From positions 248,001 to 312,000 of the forward strand of contig CAWHYG010000007.1 in the NCBI GenBank assembly GCA_963833505.1: a DNA stretch of 64,000 nucleotides, in the 5' to 3' direction. The DNA is from CAWHYG01 sp963833505. GTDB taxonomy: Bacteria; Eisenbacteria; RBG-16-71-46; CAIMUX01. The position numbers and the translations under genes are program-made. Shown here piece by piece: positions 20,743-29,059 of this stretch; position 1 is the first letter of the stretch, and each line of letters starts with the position of its first letter. The notes under the pieces are model-generated. The model worked only from the letters and a program-made list of their open reading frames with translations, made no database searches and was not told the origin of the DNA.

Positions 20743-21497
20743 GCAATATCTACGATGCGTTGAGCAAGAGCCGGCGGGACGGCGCCGAGCCGGCGAAGCC
20801 GGGCGCCGCTCCCAAACCGGCGGCGGCGGCCCGGTCGCGCCTTCCGGAAACGCTCGATCCCTTGCGGGATCGCGAGCTGGAATCCATCCGCCAGCGCATC
20901 CTGGTCGAGGTCGGGCCGAACCGGACTCCGATCCTGGCGCTCACCGGCGCCGTGCCCGGGGAAGGTGTGACCACGCTCGCGGTTCATTTCGCCTACGAGC
21001 TTTCGATGTCCACGCAGCGCCAGATCCTGCTCGTGGACGCGGATCTGGGACCGGGAGCCTCGTCCCTGACCCGGATCCTGCACGCCGGCGACGACGCACC
21101 CGTCGGCCTGACCGACATCTTGAGCGATCGCGCCGATCTGGCTTCCTGCGTCCTGTCCACGGACCACGAGCTGCTGCACTTCCTGCCCCGCGGTCGCGAC
21201 GCCCTCGTTTCCCCCGAGCTGGTCAAGCCGGAGCGGGTGCAACAGGTGTTCCGCGACCTGATCCAATCGTACTCGTTCGTCGTGGCGGACGCCGGGGCCG
21301 CCCTTGAGGCGCCGGAGAGCTCGCTCCTCGCCGCCGCCGCCGACGCCGTGGTCGTGATCGTGCGGGCCAATCGCACGAGGCGGGAAGTCATCCAGAGGGC
21401 CCTGCGCGTCCTCGCCAAGGCGCGGTGCCACGTGCTCGGCGTCGTGTTGAACGAGCGACGCTACCCGATTCCCGAGTTCCTGTACCGGCGGGTCTAG
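20739..21497 (+). CDS. CpsD/CapB-like P-loop protein with variant Walker A
   Basis: The 252-residue protein begins SNIYDALSKSRRD, the common start of CpsD-type partners of chain-length proteins. It has a Walker A region PGEGVTT, where kinases normally have GEGKS/T; a Walker A' strand ILLVDADL; and a final Walker B-like FVVADAG. There is no tyrosine cluster at the end, only two tyrosines in YPIPEFLYRR. It may be a regulatory or degenerate member rather than a full BY-kinase. The GEGV form is known in some polysaccharide-locus homologues, so activity cannot be excluded from sequence alone. Confidence 0.8.
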   Translation: MSNIYDALSKSRRDGAEPAKPGAAPKPAAAARSRLPETLDPLRDRELESIRQRILVEVGPNRTPILALTGAVPGEGVTTLAVHFAYELSMSTQRQILLVDADLGPGASSLTRILHAGDDAPVGLTDILSDRADLASCVLSTDHELLHFLPRGRDALVSPELVKPERVQQVFRDLIQSYSFVVADAGAALEAPESSLLAAAADAVVVIVRANRTRREVIQRALRVLAKARCHVLGVVLNERRYPIPEFLYRRV

Positions 21498-21503
21498 CCC
21501 GCG

Positions 21504-22727
21504 ATGCCGGCCGGCTTGTCTCCGTCGATCCGGCTCGAGCTTCCGTCGCTTTCGGCCGATCCCTGGACGGACCGGGCCTGTCGCGATCTTCTCGAGTGGA
21601 GCGCGCCGCGGATCCTGTCGGGCGTCGAGCCGCGCCGGCCGGTCCTGCTTTTCCTGGGCGGAAGCGCCTCCCTGGGGGAAGCCGCCGGTTGGAACGGTCG
21701 AGGCGGCCGCTTCCTTCTCTCCGACCTGGACCTCGCCGTGGTCACGAAGGAGGCGGTGGCCGCTTCGGAACGCGACGAGATTCTTACGGAGCTGAACGGT
21801 CCGGGAGGTCCGGCGCCGCGGCTCTCCGCGGGAGGCCTGCCCGTCACGGTCGGCTTCTACGTCGAGAATCAGATCGCGCGGCAGGCGCCGACTCCGGGGC
21901 TCGTGGATTTGCGGACGCGCGCGCTGACCCTGTGGGGGCCGGCGGAACTGCTCTCCCGCTTTCGGGCGCCATCCGAGGATCGGATCCCGCGGTGGGAGGC
22001 GTTTCGGCTGATCGGCAATCGCGCCCTCGAGCTGTTGGCGGCGCCGGGACCGGTCGTTTCCGAAGATGCGGCCCGAGCCCGCCGGCTGCATGCGCTCGGC
22101 AAGGCGATGACCGGGCTGTGGACGTCCCAGCTCATTCTCGAAGGCCGTTATCGGATCGGATGGAGGGCGCGCGCCGCGCTTCTACCGGAGCCGGGGCTCC
22201 GGGTCTCAACCGGGTCCGGGTCGGCGAAGGACCTGGCCGCCCGTGCGGCGGCGGCCTGGACCGCGTTCCTCGAGGCTCCGGGCGAGGACCGGATCCCGCC
22301 TGCGGAGGACGGAGCCGCCTGGTATCACGCGGCGCTCGCGATCTGGATGGGAAGCGCAGGCGGGGAAGCGGTCATCGCCCGCGAGCCGTGCAGCGCGCGC
22401 GATCGCGTCCGCCGGATCCGGCAGGAGATCCGCCGCCGTGATCCGCGAGCCCGCGCGCTTTCGCACTGGCTGGCTGCCGGGCGTGACTTCATTGCCGGAC
22501 CTCCCGGCACTCCCGAAGGGCGACGGATGGCGGCGGCCGTTCTATACTGGCATCTGCTCCCGGAGAGACCCGAGCCGGCCTGGGGCATCGGGGCGGGCGG
22601 CGACCCGATCCCGGCTTTGGAGTGGGATCGGGGGATGAAACGTCTCCTCGGGGCGGCGCTTCCCGCGGGACCGGGATGCCGCCGGCGGCTGGAACGGGCT
22701 CTCGGAATCGGGATCCCGCCGGACTGA
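21504..22727 (+). CDS. Nucleotidyltransferase-fold protein of unknown substrate
   Basis: The 407-residue protein contains GGSASLGE followed 20 or so residues later by LSDLDLAVV, the G-S and D-x-D pattern of the DNA polymerase beta-type nucleotidyltransferase fold. The rest, rich in Ala, Arg and Glu, has no family I recognise. It lies between the CpsD-like gene and a phosphatase-superfamily gene, six bases after the former, so it is probably cotranscribed with the exopolysaccharide genes. A role in activating or modifying a saccharide or lipid precursor is possible but not shown. Confidence 0.6.
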   Translation: MPAGLSPSIRLELPSLSADPWTDRACRDLLEWSAPRILSGVEPRRPVLLFLGGSASLGEAAGWNGRGGRFLLSDLDLAVVTKEAVAASERDEILTELNGPGGPAPRLSAGGLPVTVGFYVENQIARQAPTPGLVDLRTRALTLWGPAELLSRFRAPSEDRIPRWEAFRLIGNRALELLAAPGPVVSEDAARARRLHALGKAMTGLWTSQLILEGRYRIGWRARAALLPEPGLRVSTGSGSAKDLAARAAAAWTAFLEAPGEDRIPPAEDGAAWYHAALAIWMGSAGGEAVIAREPCSARDRVRRIRQEIRRRDPRARALSHWLAAGRDFIAGPPGTPEGRRMAAAVLYWHLLPERPEPAWGIGAGGDPIPALEWDRGMKRLLGAALPAGPGCRRRLERALGIGIPPD

Positions 22728-22777
22728 TCGGGGCGCGCATCCGGATCGAACAAGCGTCCGCGAAGGAAAGGAAACCG

Positions 22778-23926
22778 GTGCGGGAACGGCTCACGCTCGT
22801 CTTCCTGATCGATGCGCTCGGATTCGAGCAGGCCGGGTCGCCGGAATTCCTGCCCCTGCTCGACCGCCCGCGCGCTCCGGTCCGGAGCATTCTCGGCTAT
22901 TCGAGCGCCGCCATTCCGACCATCCTGACCGGAGTGCCGCCGGAACGCCACGGTCATCTGAGCATGTACCGGCGGGCGGGGCGAAACGGGATCTTCCGGA
23001 GCGTGGCGCCCTGGATCGGGCTGGCGACGCGCCTGACCGACCGGCGCTGGCGGCTGGGACGCTGGATCACGAGCTACCTCAAGAACCGCGGGATCACCGG
23101 CTACTTCTCCCTCTACGAGATTCCCCTGCGCTGGCTCCCGCAGTTCGACCTCTGCCAGCGCCGTGACATCTACGCCCCCGGCGCCTTTGACGGGATTCCC
23201 GGCCTGGCCGATCACCTCGAACAGCGCGGGCGATCGAGGATCTGGAGCTGGCGCGTCCCCGAAGCCCAGGCGTTCCGCGAGCTGGAAGAAGAGGTGGAAC
23301 GCGGGAACAACGAGTTTCTCTTCCTCTACACCGCTGAGCTCGACACCGTCATGCACGCCACCGGGCCGGCCAGCGGCGCCACCCGCGACAAGCTGGCCGG
23401 GTACGATCGGAGGATCACCTCGGTCATCCGGCAGGCGGAGAAGACCGCGCGCCGGGTTCGGGTGTTCATCTTCGGCGACCACGGCATGGCGCCGGTGCAG
23501 CAGCAGCATGACCTCTGGGCTTCGCTCCGGACCCTGCCGTTTCAAGTGCCCGGCGACTGGCTTTACTTCCTCGACAGCACGATGGCGAGGTTCTGGTTCG
23601 CGAACCGCCGGGCCGAGCAGGAGGTCGACCGCCTTCTGGCGGGCCTGGGATGGGGACGCGTGCTCGACGACCCGGAGCTGCGCCGGCTGGGATCCTTCTT
23701 CCCTGATCGCGAATACGGCGAGCGGATCTTCCTGGCGGATGAAGGGCACATCATCGTGCCTTCCTTCATGTCGGCCCAGGTCGTGCGCGGGATGCACGGC
23801 TATCATCCGGATGACCGGTGCTCCTTCACGACGCTGGTCACGAACGCGCACGACCGGCCCTATCCGGCGGATCTGATCGATCTCCACGCCCTCCTCCGGG
23901 CGGAGATCCTGGAGGCGGCTCCGTGA
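22778..23926 (+). CDS. Alkaline-phosphatase-superfamily phosphodiesterase/pyrophosphatase-like protein
   Basis: The 382-residue protein has the metal-binding pattern of the alkaline phosphatase superfamily: an N-terminal FLIDALGFEQ, the nucleophile region SSAAIPTILTG, a DTVMHATGP motif (D-x3-H-x2-G), GDHGMAP, and a late GMHGYHPDD. The superfamily includes nucleotide pyrophosphatases, phosphodiesterases and phosphoglycerol transferases. No signal peptide is seen, so the enzyme may be cytoplasmic. The GTG at 22778 with GAAAGGAAA upstream is preferred over the open frame from 22622, which would overlap the previous gene. It overlaps the next start by four bases. Confidence 0.8.
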   Translation: MRERLTLVFLIDALGFEQAGSPEFLPLLDRPRAPVRSILGYSSAAIPTILTGVPPERHGHLSMYRRAGRNGIFRSVAPWIGLATRLTDRRWRLGRWITSYLKNRGITGYFSLYEIPLRWLPQFDLCQRRDIYAPGAFDGIPGLADHLEQRGRSRIWSWRVPEAQAFRELEEEVERGNNEFLFLYTAELDTVMHATGPASGATRDKLAGYDRRITSVIRQAEKTARRVRVFIFGDHGMAPVQQQHDLWASLRTLPFQVPGDWLYFLDSTMARFWFANRRAEQEVDRLLAGLGWGRVLDDPELRRLGSFFPDREYGERIFLADEGHIIVPSFMSAQVVRGMHGYHPDDRCSFTTLVTNAHDRPYPADLIDLHALLRAEILEAAP

Positions 23927-24969
23927 AGTGGAAGCTTCCTCTCGGGCTGGCTCTGAGCGCCCTGTTCCTCTGGCTGGCCTTCCGGCAAGCCCGTCTCGGC
24001 GAGGTGGCGCAGGCGCTGCTCACCGCGCGCTACTGGCTCATGGCGCCGGTTCTGGTCCTGACCATCCTGGCGTTCGCGGTTCGGGCCTGGCGCTGGCGCT
24101 TCCTGCTCGCCGGCGTGCGGGTCATTTCCTTCTGGCCGCTGTTTTCGAGCACGATGATCGGCTTCATGGGCAACAACGTGCTGCCGGTCCGGCTGGGGGA
24201 ACTGTTGCGCGCGCACAGCATCGGCGTCTCCACCGGAGTCAGCCGGAGCGCCGCCCTCGCTTCCGTCGTGGTCGAGCGGATCTTCGACATCTATGTCCTG
24301 CTCGCCATGTTCGGGGGGATCCTGTTGCTGCGCGGACTGCCGCCGGACATCCGCTGGTGGGGAGCGATCCTGCTCATCCTGGTGGTGCCGGTCCTGGCCG
24401 TTCTCATCGCCTACCGCGCGCGGCCGGAACCCATGGAACGGCTTCTCCGCCGGTTTTCTCCCGAGCGCATCCGCCCGGCCGTTCTGCGGGGCGCGGCCAA
24501 CTTCCGGCTCGGGCTGGGCGCGCTGACCGAGGCGCGAGCGGTGGTCTGGGTCCTCTTCTGCTCCCTCCTCATGTGGGCCTTCCTGTCGGTCGCGGTGTAC
24601 CTCTGCTTCGTGGCCCTGAACCTGCACCTTTCGCCCGATGCGGCCGTGGTCGTGCTCGTGATCATGGCGATCGGCACGATGATTCCGTCGGCTCCCGGCT
24701 ACATCGGCACGTTGCAGTACGCGGGAACGCTCGCTCTGCTGCAATACGGAGTCGAGCGGCCCCTGGCCCTGTCCTTCACGCTGCTATACCATGCAAGTCA
24801 GTGGATTCCGGTGACGGGTCTCGGGCTCATCCTCTTTCTCCGGGAGCGATTGAGCCTGGGCCAGATCTCCCGGCTCGCGGACTCGGGAGAACCCGCGACG
24901 GTGCCGATCAAGAAAGGCGGGGCGGCGCCCGCGCCGGACGCCGGAGCTCTACCCAAGCGCGGGCGGTGA
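23923..24969 (+). CDS. UPF0104 / lysylphosphatidylglycerol-synthase-TM-type membrane protein
   Basis: A 348-residue integral membrane protein with about eight hydrophobic segments and the motifs of the UPF0104/AglD flippase-like family: RAWRWRFLL, GFMGNNVLPVRLGELLRA, SVVVERIFDIYVL and PSAPGYIGTLQYAG. The family includes the membrane half of MprF and proteins in glycan loci that are suspected of lipid or glycolipid transfer. Its GTG start overlaps the previous stop, so it is tightly coupled with the phosphodiesterase. No Wzx-type flippase is seen nearby, so this protein is a candidate for that step, by inference only. Confidence 0.85.
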   Translation: MKWKLPLGLALSALFLWLAFRQARLGEVAQALLTARYWLMAPVLVLTILAFAVRAWRWRFLLAGVRVISFWPLFSSTMIGFMGNNVLPVRLGELLRAHSIGVSTGVSRSAALASVVVERIFDIYVLLAMFGGILLLRGLPPDIRWWGAILLILVVPVLAVLIAYRARPEPMERLLRRFSPERIRPAVLRGAANFRLGLGALTEARAVVWVLFCSLLMWAFLSVAVYLCFVALNLHLSPDAAVVVLVIMAIGTMIPSAPGYIGTLQYAGTLALLQYGVERPLALSFTLLYHASQWIPVTGLGLILFLRERLSLGQISRLADSGEPATVPIKKGGAAPAPDAGALPKRGR

Positions 24970-25020
24970 CGCGGCGGTCTGGAAAAATGGCGGCGGTGAG
25001 CCGAAGAAGAAAGGTCGTCC

Positions 25021-26577
25021 ATGGCGGTCGGTAGGAATCGGGCGGCCCCGTACCGCCGGCCGTTCAGCGAGCTGATCCTGAGCCCGTGGGTGCTCATCAC
25101 GCTGGCGGCCGTGATCGGCCTCTTCATCACGTTCCAGTTCTTCCACCTGACTCCGCGCTACGTGAAGCTCGCCTTCGGCCTGGCTTTCGGGCTGACCGTG
25201 GTCAGCCTGCCGCTGCCGGCCGCGCTGGCCGTCTTCCTCATCTGCTTTCCGGCCCCGACCTTCGTCTTCCTGGGAGACACCAACGTCATCTTCATCGGCC
25301 TTCTGACGGTGGTCTGGCTGGTGCGCCTCCGCATGAAGACGGTGCCTCCCTCTCTTCCGACCACCCTCAACTGGGCGCTCCTGCTCTACCTCGGAGCCCA
25401 TGTCGTCTCGTTCCTCAACATCAGCGATCCGTACATCCTCTCCGGATCCCTCGAGACGATGGTCTGGATGACCGCCGCCGTGCTTCTCTTCGTGCTTCTG
25501 GTCAACAATCTCCGCACGGAGAGCCACCTTCTGTGGGCCATGCGCGCCCTCTGCTTCACCGCGTTGTTCGTCGACATCACCGCCATCGCCGAGTTCTACC
25601 GCGGCATCCGGCTCGTTCCGGTCTGGTTCATCTATTCGGGCGCGACCGGCAGCAAGTTCGAAGAGGGAGGCCGGGCCGGAGGGGTCTTCGGCTTCCACGG
25701 GCTTTTGGCCGACTTCAGCGCGATGAACTTCTACCTGCAGGTGATGATGGGGCTTCGCGCGACGCGGTGGGCGGTCAAGCTCTTTTACTACACCATGGCT
25801 GCGCTCGCCCTGGTCATGATCTCGCTCTCGGCCAATCGTGGCGGCGCCGTGATCTGGGCGGTGGGGTTGGTCTACTTCTCCTGGATCTACCGCAAGGGCC
25901 TCCCCTGGAAGCGCGTGGCGGTGCTGGCGCCTTTCCTGGCCGGTGCCGCAGCCCTGGTCTCCACTCTGGGCAAGAACTGGTTCGCCGGGGAGCGGCTGAT
26001 GCTCCGCCTGGTCCAGACCCAGCTCAACCGCGGCATGCCGGAGAACCGCGTCGACACCTGGAACGCGTTCCTGCAGAAGATCCCGGAGCATCTCTGGATC
26101 GGACACGGTCCGTTCATCGACATCCGCAAGGGGGTGAGCATGGCGCTGTGGCCGCACAACGCCTATCTGTTCTACCTCTACTCGAGCGGGATCTTCGGTC
26201 TCTCCATGTTTGTCTGGATCCTCGGAAAGGTCCTCTGGACCAGCCGCCCTCGCGGCCCGGTGGATTTCGGGAAGGCGCCACTGGCCAAGGCCGCCGGCGC
26301 CGTGTTCCACCTTCAGGTCTTCATGTTCGCGCTGGGGCAGTTCCGCGACGAGCACCAGCGCGGCAACGTCTACATCTACCTCATGTTCATCCTGTTCGCG
26401 CTCGCCCTGGTCGGGACCAGGCTGGCCCGGAGCGGCACTCCCGATGCCGTTGCTGCGGGAGGGGGCCGCGAATGGGACCGGTTTGCCGACATGCCGTGGC
26501 TGAACGAAGAAACGGAGCCGGCCACGGAACGGGACGCCGGGATGGGACCGCCGGAGCCGGAAGGCGGGCCGTCATGA
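25021..26577 (+). CDS. O-antigen ligase / Wzy-type polymerase family membrane protein
   Basis: A 518-residue polytopic protein, roughly a dozen hydrophobic segments, with the large periplasmic loop and motifs of the O-antigen ligase (Wzy_C) family: SANRGGAVIWAVGL, then PENRVDTWNAFLQKIPEHLWIGHGPF and PHNAYLFYLYSSGIFG. Enzymes of this family either ligate glycan to a lipid or protein acceptor or polymerise lipid-linked repeat units. Which applies cannot be told from sequence. It closes the first transcription block of the locus; a new promoter follows. Confidence 0.85.
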   Translation: MAVGRNRAAPYRRPFSELILSPWVLITLAAVIGLFITFQFFHLTPRYVKLAFGLAFGLTVVSLPLPAALAVFLICFPAPTFVFLGDTNVIFIGLLTVVWLVRLRMKTVPPSLPTTLNWALLLYLGAHVVSFLNISDPYILSGSLETMVWMTAAVLLFVLLVNNLRTESHLLWAMRALCFTALFVDITAIAEFYRGIRLVPVWFIYSGATGSKFEEGGRAGGVFGFHGLLADFSAMNFYLQVMMGLRATRWAVKLFYYTMAALALVMISLSANRGGAVIWAVGLVYFSWIYRKGLPWKRVAVLAPFLAGAAALVSTLGKNWFAGERLMLRLVQTQLNRGMPENRVDTWNAFLQKIPEHLWIGHGPFIDIRKGVSMALWPHNAYLFYLYSSGIFGLSMFVWILGKVLWTSRPRGPVDFGKAPLAKAAGAVFHLQVFMFALGQFRDEHQRGNVYIYLMFILFALALVGTRLARSGTPDAVAAGGGREWDRFADMPWLNEETEPATERDAGMGPPEPEGGPS

Positions 26578-26597
26578 TGGTCAACCTGGCCCGCGCC

Positions 26598-26626
26598 TTG
26601 ACATTGCGCGGATGAAATGTTATCCT
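26598..26626 (+). promoter_or_regulatory. Strong predicted sigma-70-type promoter before the glycosyltransferase block
   Basis: TTGACA (26598-26603), a 17-base spacer and TATCCT (26621-26626). It is the best consensus match in the window. It lies just after the O-antigen-ligase gene and starts a leader of about 485 nt. Confidence 0.65.
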
Positions 26627-27117
26627 TGTATCAGTTGCAAACGTGTCCCGAAAAACCAATCGGGACGCCCCGGGAGGTGATGGAATCGACCCGTTGATAC
26701 AGGGCTTCTTGGGCTGACGCGGCCCCCAGAATCACAACCGCCGAGCGACACGCTGGGCCGGCCTCGGGAATGAGGAGGCCTCCCGGACGTCAGTATCCCC
26801 GTTGCCGCACCGATAGGACGGCATTCAGGAGGGAGCCTTGCATCAGGGCGATTCTCATGACCTCCCCCGCTTGCGGGAGGCCGCCGGTCGCCTGGACCGG
26901 CGGCCCATCCCGTCTCGCCGAACTTGTCCCTGGCGGAGCCGCAGGTCGCGTCTCGATGGCTGAGCCGACCGAACCCGTGAACCCCGCGAGCCAGACATCG
27001 CCGGCGCGAGGATCAGGCCCTCCGAACTCGGCAGCGGGCGACGCCACCACACCCGCCGCGAGGGGAGAGGCCGCCCGCGCGCGCGACTCCGCCGGAGAGC
27101 GCCGGTCGGAGGATCAC
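26627..27117 (+). promoter_or_regulatory. Long 5' leader of the glycosyltransferase block
   Basis: This 490-base stretch separates the promoter from the phosphoglycosyl transferase start. Near its 5' end, GTCCCGA (26645-26651) and TCGGGAC (26660-26666) form a 7-bp perfect stem with an 8-base loop, extendable by two pairs. Shortly after, GGGAGG is followed by an ATG (26670) opening a five-codon ORF (MESTR). The frame of the next gene is open from 26770, but the encoded peptide is low-complexity and unlike the family. Regulation by a leader structure is a possibility only. Confidence 0.4.
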
Positions 27118-27759
27118 GTGACCCTCCCGCCCGTGGCCAGGGCGGCGAACCACGGATTCTACCATCGCGCGGGCAAACGGATTCTGGACGTGACGCTCAC
27201 GTCCGCAGCGTTGCTGCTTCTCCTGCCCTTCCTGGCCGTCATTGCGCTCGCGATCAAGCTCGACAGCCGCGGGCCCATCCTCTATCGCTCCTGGCGGGTC
27301 GGAGAGGGCGGGCGGCTCTTTGTCTTCCTCAAGTTCCGCTCGATGATCCGGGGAGCCGACAGCGTGCGCCAGCATCTCATCGATCTGAACGAGGCGGACG
27401 GGCCGGTTTTCAAGATCGCCCGCGATCCGCGGATCACGCGGGTCGGAGCGCTGCTTCGGCGAAGCAGCCTGGACGAGCTCCCGCAGCTCTGGAACGTCCT
27501 TCGCGGCGACATGACCCTGGTGGGTCCGCGCCCGCCGATTCCCGAGGAAGTGCTTCACTACGAAAGCTGGCAGCTCCGGCGTTTGAGCGTCCGGCCGGGG
27601 CTGACCTGTCTCTGGCAGATCAGCGGGCGCAGCCACATCGGATTCGACGAGTGGATGCGGCTGGACATGGAGTACATCGACAACCGCAGTTTCCGCCTCG
27701 ACCTCAAGATCCTGCTTCGGACCATCCCGGCGGTGGTGAGCGGGACGGGGGCCTACTGA
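27118..27759 (+). CDS. Undecaprenyl-phosphate sugar phosphotransferase (priming phosphoglycosyl transferase)
   Basis: The enzyme transfers a sugar-1-phosphate from a nucleotide sugar to undecaprenyl phosphate, the first committed step of exopolysaccharide assembly. The 213-residue form has one hydrophobic segment (LLLLLPFLAVIALAI) and the catalytic domain motifs FLKFRSMIRGAD, DELPQLWNVLRGDM, LVGPRPP and RPGLTCLWQISGRS. The GTG at 27118 is chosen because GGAGG precedes it by five bases and the protein then has the usual length for the monotopic family. Longer starts at 26857 or 26956 are open but lack a ribosome site. Confidence 0.93.
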   Translation: MTLPPVARAANHGFYHRAGKRILDVTLTSAALLLLLPFLAVIALAIKLDSRGPILYRSWRVGEGGRLFVFLKFRSMIRGADSVRQHLIDLNEADGPVFKIARDPRITRVGALLRRSSLDELPQLWNVLRGDMTLVGPRPPIPEEVLHYESWQLRRLSVRPGLTCLWQISGRSHIGFDEWMRLDMEYIDNRSFRLDLKILLRTIPAVVSGTGAY

Positions 27760-27864
27760 CATGTTGCGATCCCGGCGGTTCCGCCTCCGGAGCGTTCCGG
27801 AGGCGGCGGCCCTGCCGTCGCCTTCGGGCCGACCGGCCGGCGTGTGCCCGCGAGGGGGAAGGCC

Positions 27865-29031
27865 GTGAGCGCGTCCCGGGAACGCGTGCGGTTGACCTTC
27901 TACTCCGATGCGGAGTATTTCGGGGGCGCCGAGGCCTACCTGACGGTGCTGGCCCGCCATCTCGATCCGAGGTCGTACGAGCTGAGTCTGGTTCTGCCGG
28001 CGTCTCCCGGCTCCCGGACCCTGGAAGAGCGGATGCGCGCGCTGGGCGCAGCGATTCATCATCTGCCGCGGCCGGGCTTCCGCTGGATGCCCCTGATCCC
28101 GGAGATGATCCGGGTCTTTCGCGAGGCCGGGGGCGGGATCCTCCATCTGAACCTGCCCAGCGCCTACGACGCCGGGGTCTCTTCCGTGGCCTGGGCCGCC
28201 CGGATGGCGGGTTATCGCTCCGTCGTGAGCACTGAGCATCTGCCCATGATCGAGCGGCGCTACCGCAAGTTTCCCATGAAGGTCTTTTTCTCCCACTGGG
28301 TGGACCGGTCGATTGTGGTAGCCTCGATCAACCGGTCCATTCTGGTCCGTCTCCACGGAATCGACCCTGACAAAGTCCTCGTCATTCCCAACGGCGTGGA
28401 AGAGCCGGAACCGCTCTCAGCCGCGGAAAGGGCTCGCCTGAGGGCGGCCTGGGGCGTGACGGAAGAGGAGCCGTTGCTCGGCATCGTCGCAAGGCTCACC
28501 CCGCGCAAAGGACATCGGCTGCTTCTCGAGTCGCTGGCGAGGGTGCGGCAGGAATCGCCACGGTCGGGCTTTCGCCTGGCGGTCGTGGGCGAAGGAGAGG
28601 ATGAGGAGGCCCTCCATGATCTGGCGCGGTCCCTGGATCTGACCGGACGGATCGTCTGGCTGGGGCAGCGGGCGGACGCGCCGCGGCTCATGCGAGCCTT
28701 CGATCTCTTCGTCCTGCCTTCATCGGTCGAGGCGATGCCGCTTACGGTCCTCGAGGCGATGGCGGCGGGCGTGGCCGTGATCGCCACTTCGGTCTACGGG
28801 CTCCCCGAAGTCGTGACTCCGGAAGAGACCGGGCTTCTGGTCCCCGCCGGAGATGCCGGCGCGCTCTGCGCGGCGATCCGGCGCCTCGTAGAGTCTCCGG
28901 CGGATCGCGACCGGATGGGACGAGCGGGCCGCCGGCGCTATCTGGATCGTTTCACGGCCGAACGCATGGCTCAGGAGACGGAGGCGGTCTACCGCCGAGT
29001 CGAGCCGCGGGCGGCGGCGGTCGCAGCGTGA
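27865..29031 (+). CDS. Glycosyltransferase family 4 (first of three)
   Basis: GT4 retaining glycosyltransferases have a GT-B fold. The 388-residue protein has the N-terminal TFYSDAEYFGGAEAYL (loop with the GGAE typical of the acceptor domain), HLNLPSAYDAG, and the C-terminal donor domain with VIPNGVEE, RLTPRKGHRLLLESLA, VVGEGEDEEAL and the E-x7-E segment EAMPLTVLEAMAAG. The GTG at 27865 follows GGGGAAGG by a few bases and is preferred to the GTG at 27844. Sugar specificity is not readable. It is cytoplasmic and acts on lipid-linked intermediates. Confidence 0.92.
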   Translation: MSASRERVRLTFYSDAEYFGGAEAYLTVLARHLDPRSYELSLVLPASPGSRTLEERMRALGAAIHHLPRPGFRWMPLIPEMIRVFREAGGGILHLNLPSAYDAGVSSVAWAARMAGYRSVVSTEHLPMIERRYRKFPMKVFFSHWVDRSIVVASINRSILVRLHGIDPDKVLVIPNGVEEPEPLSAAERARLRAAWGVTEEEPLLGIVARLTPRKGHRLLLESLARVRQESPRSGFRLAVVGEGEDEEALHDLARSLDLTGRIVWLGQRADAPRLMRAFDLFVLPSSVEAMPLTVLEAMAAGVAVIATSVYGLPEVVTPEETGLLVPAGDAGALCAAIRRLVESPADRDRMGRAGRRRYLDRFTAERMAQETEAVYRRVEPRAAAVAA

Positions 29032-29059
29032 CGGAATCGGGCAGAGGCGGCGCGGGGAC

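Noticed and set aside
17570..26577. Exosortase-type (PEP-CTERM) polysaccharide locus
   Set aside because: The gene order resembles one, but no exosortase and no PEP-CTERM sorting motif is present in the window, including in the three tandem secreted proteins.
26770..27117. N-terminal extension of the phosphoglycosyl transferase
   Set aside because: The extension is low-complexity, lacks a ribosome site, and would make the protein far longer than the monotopic family. The GTG at 27118 has a GGAGG five bases away.
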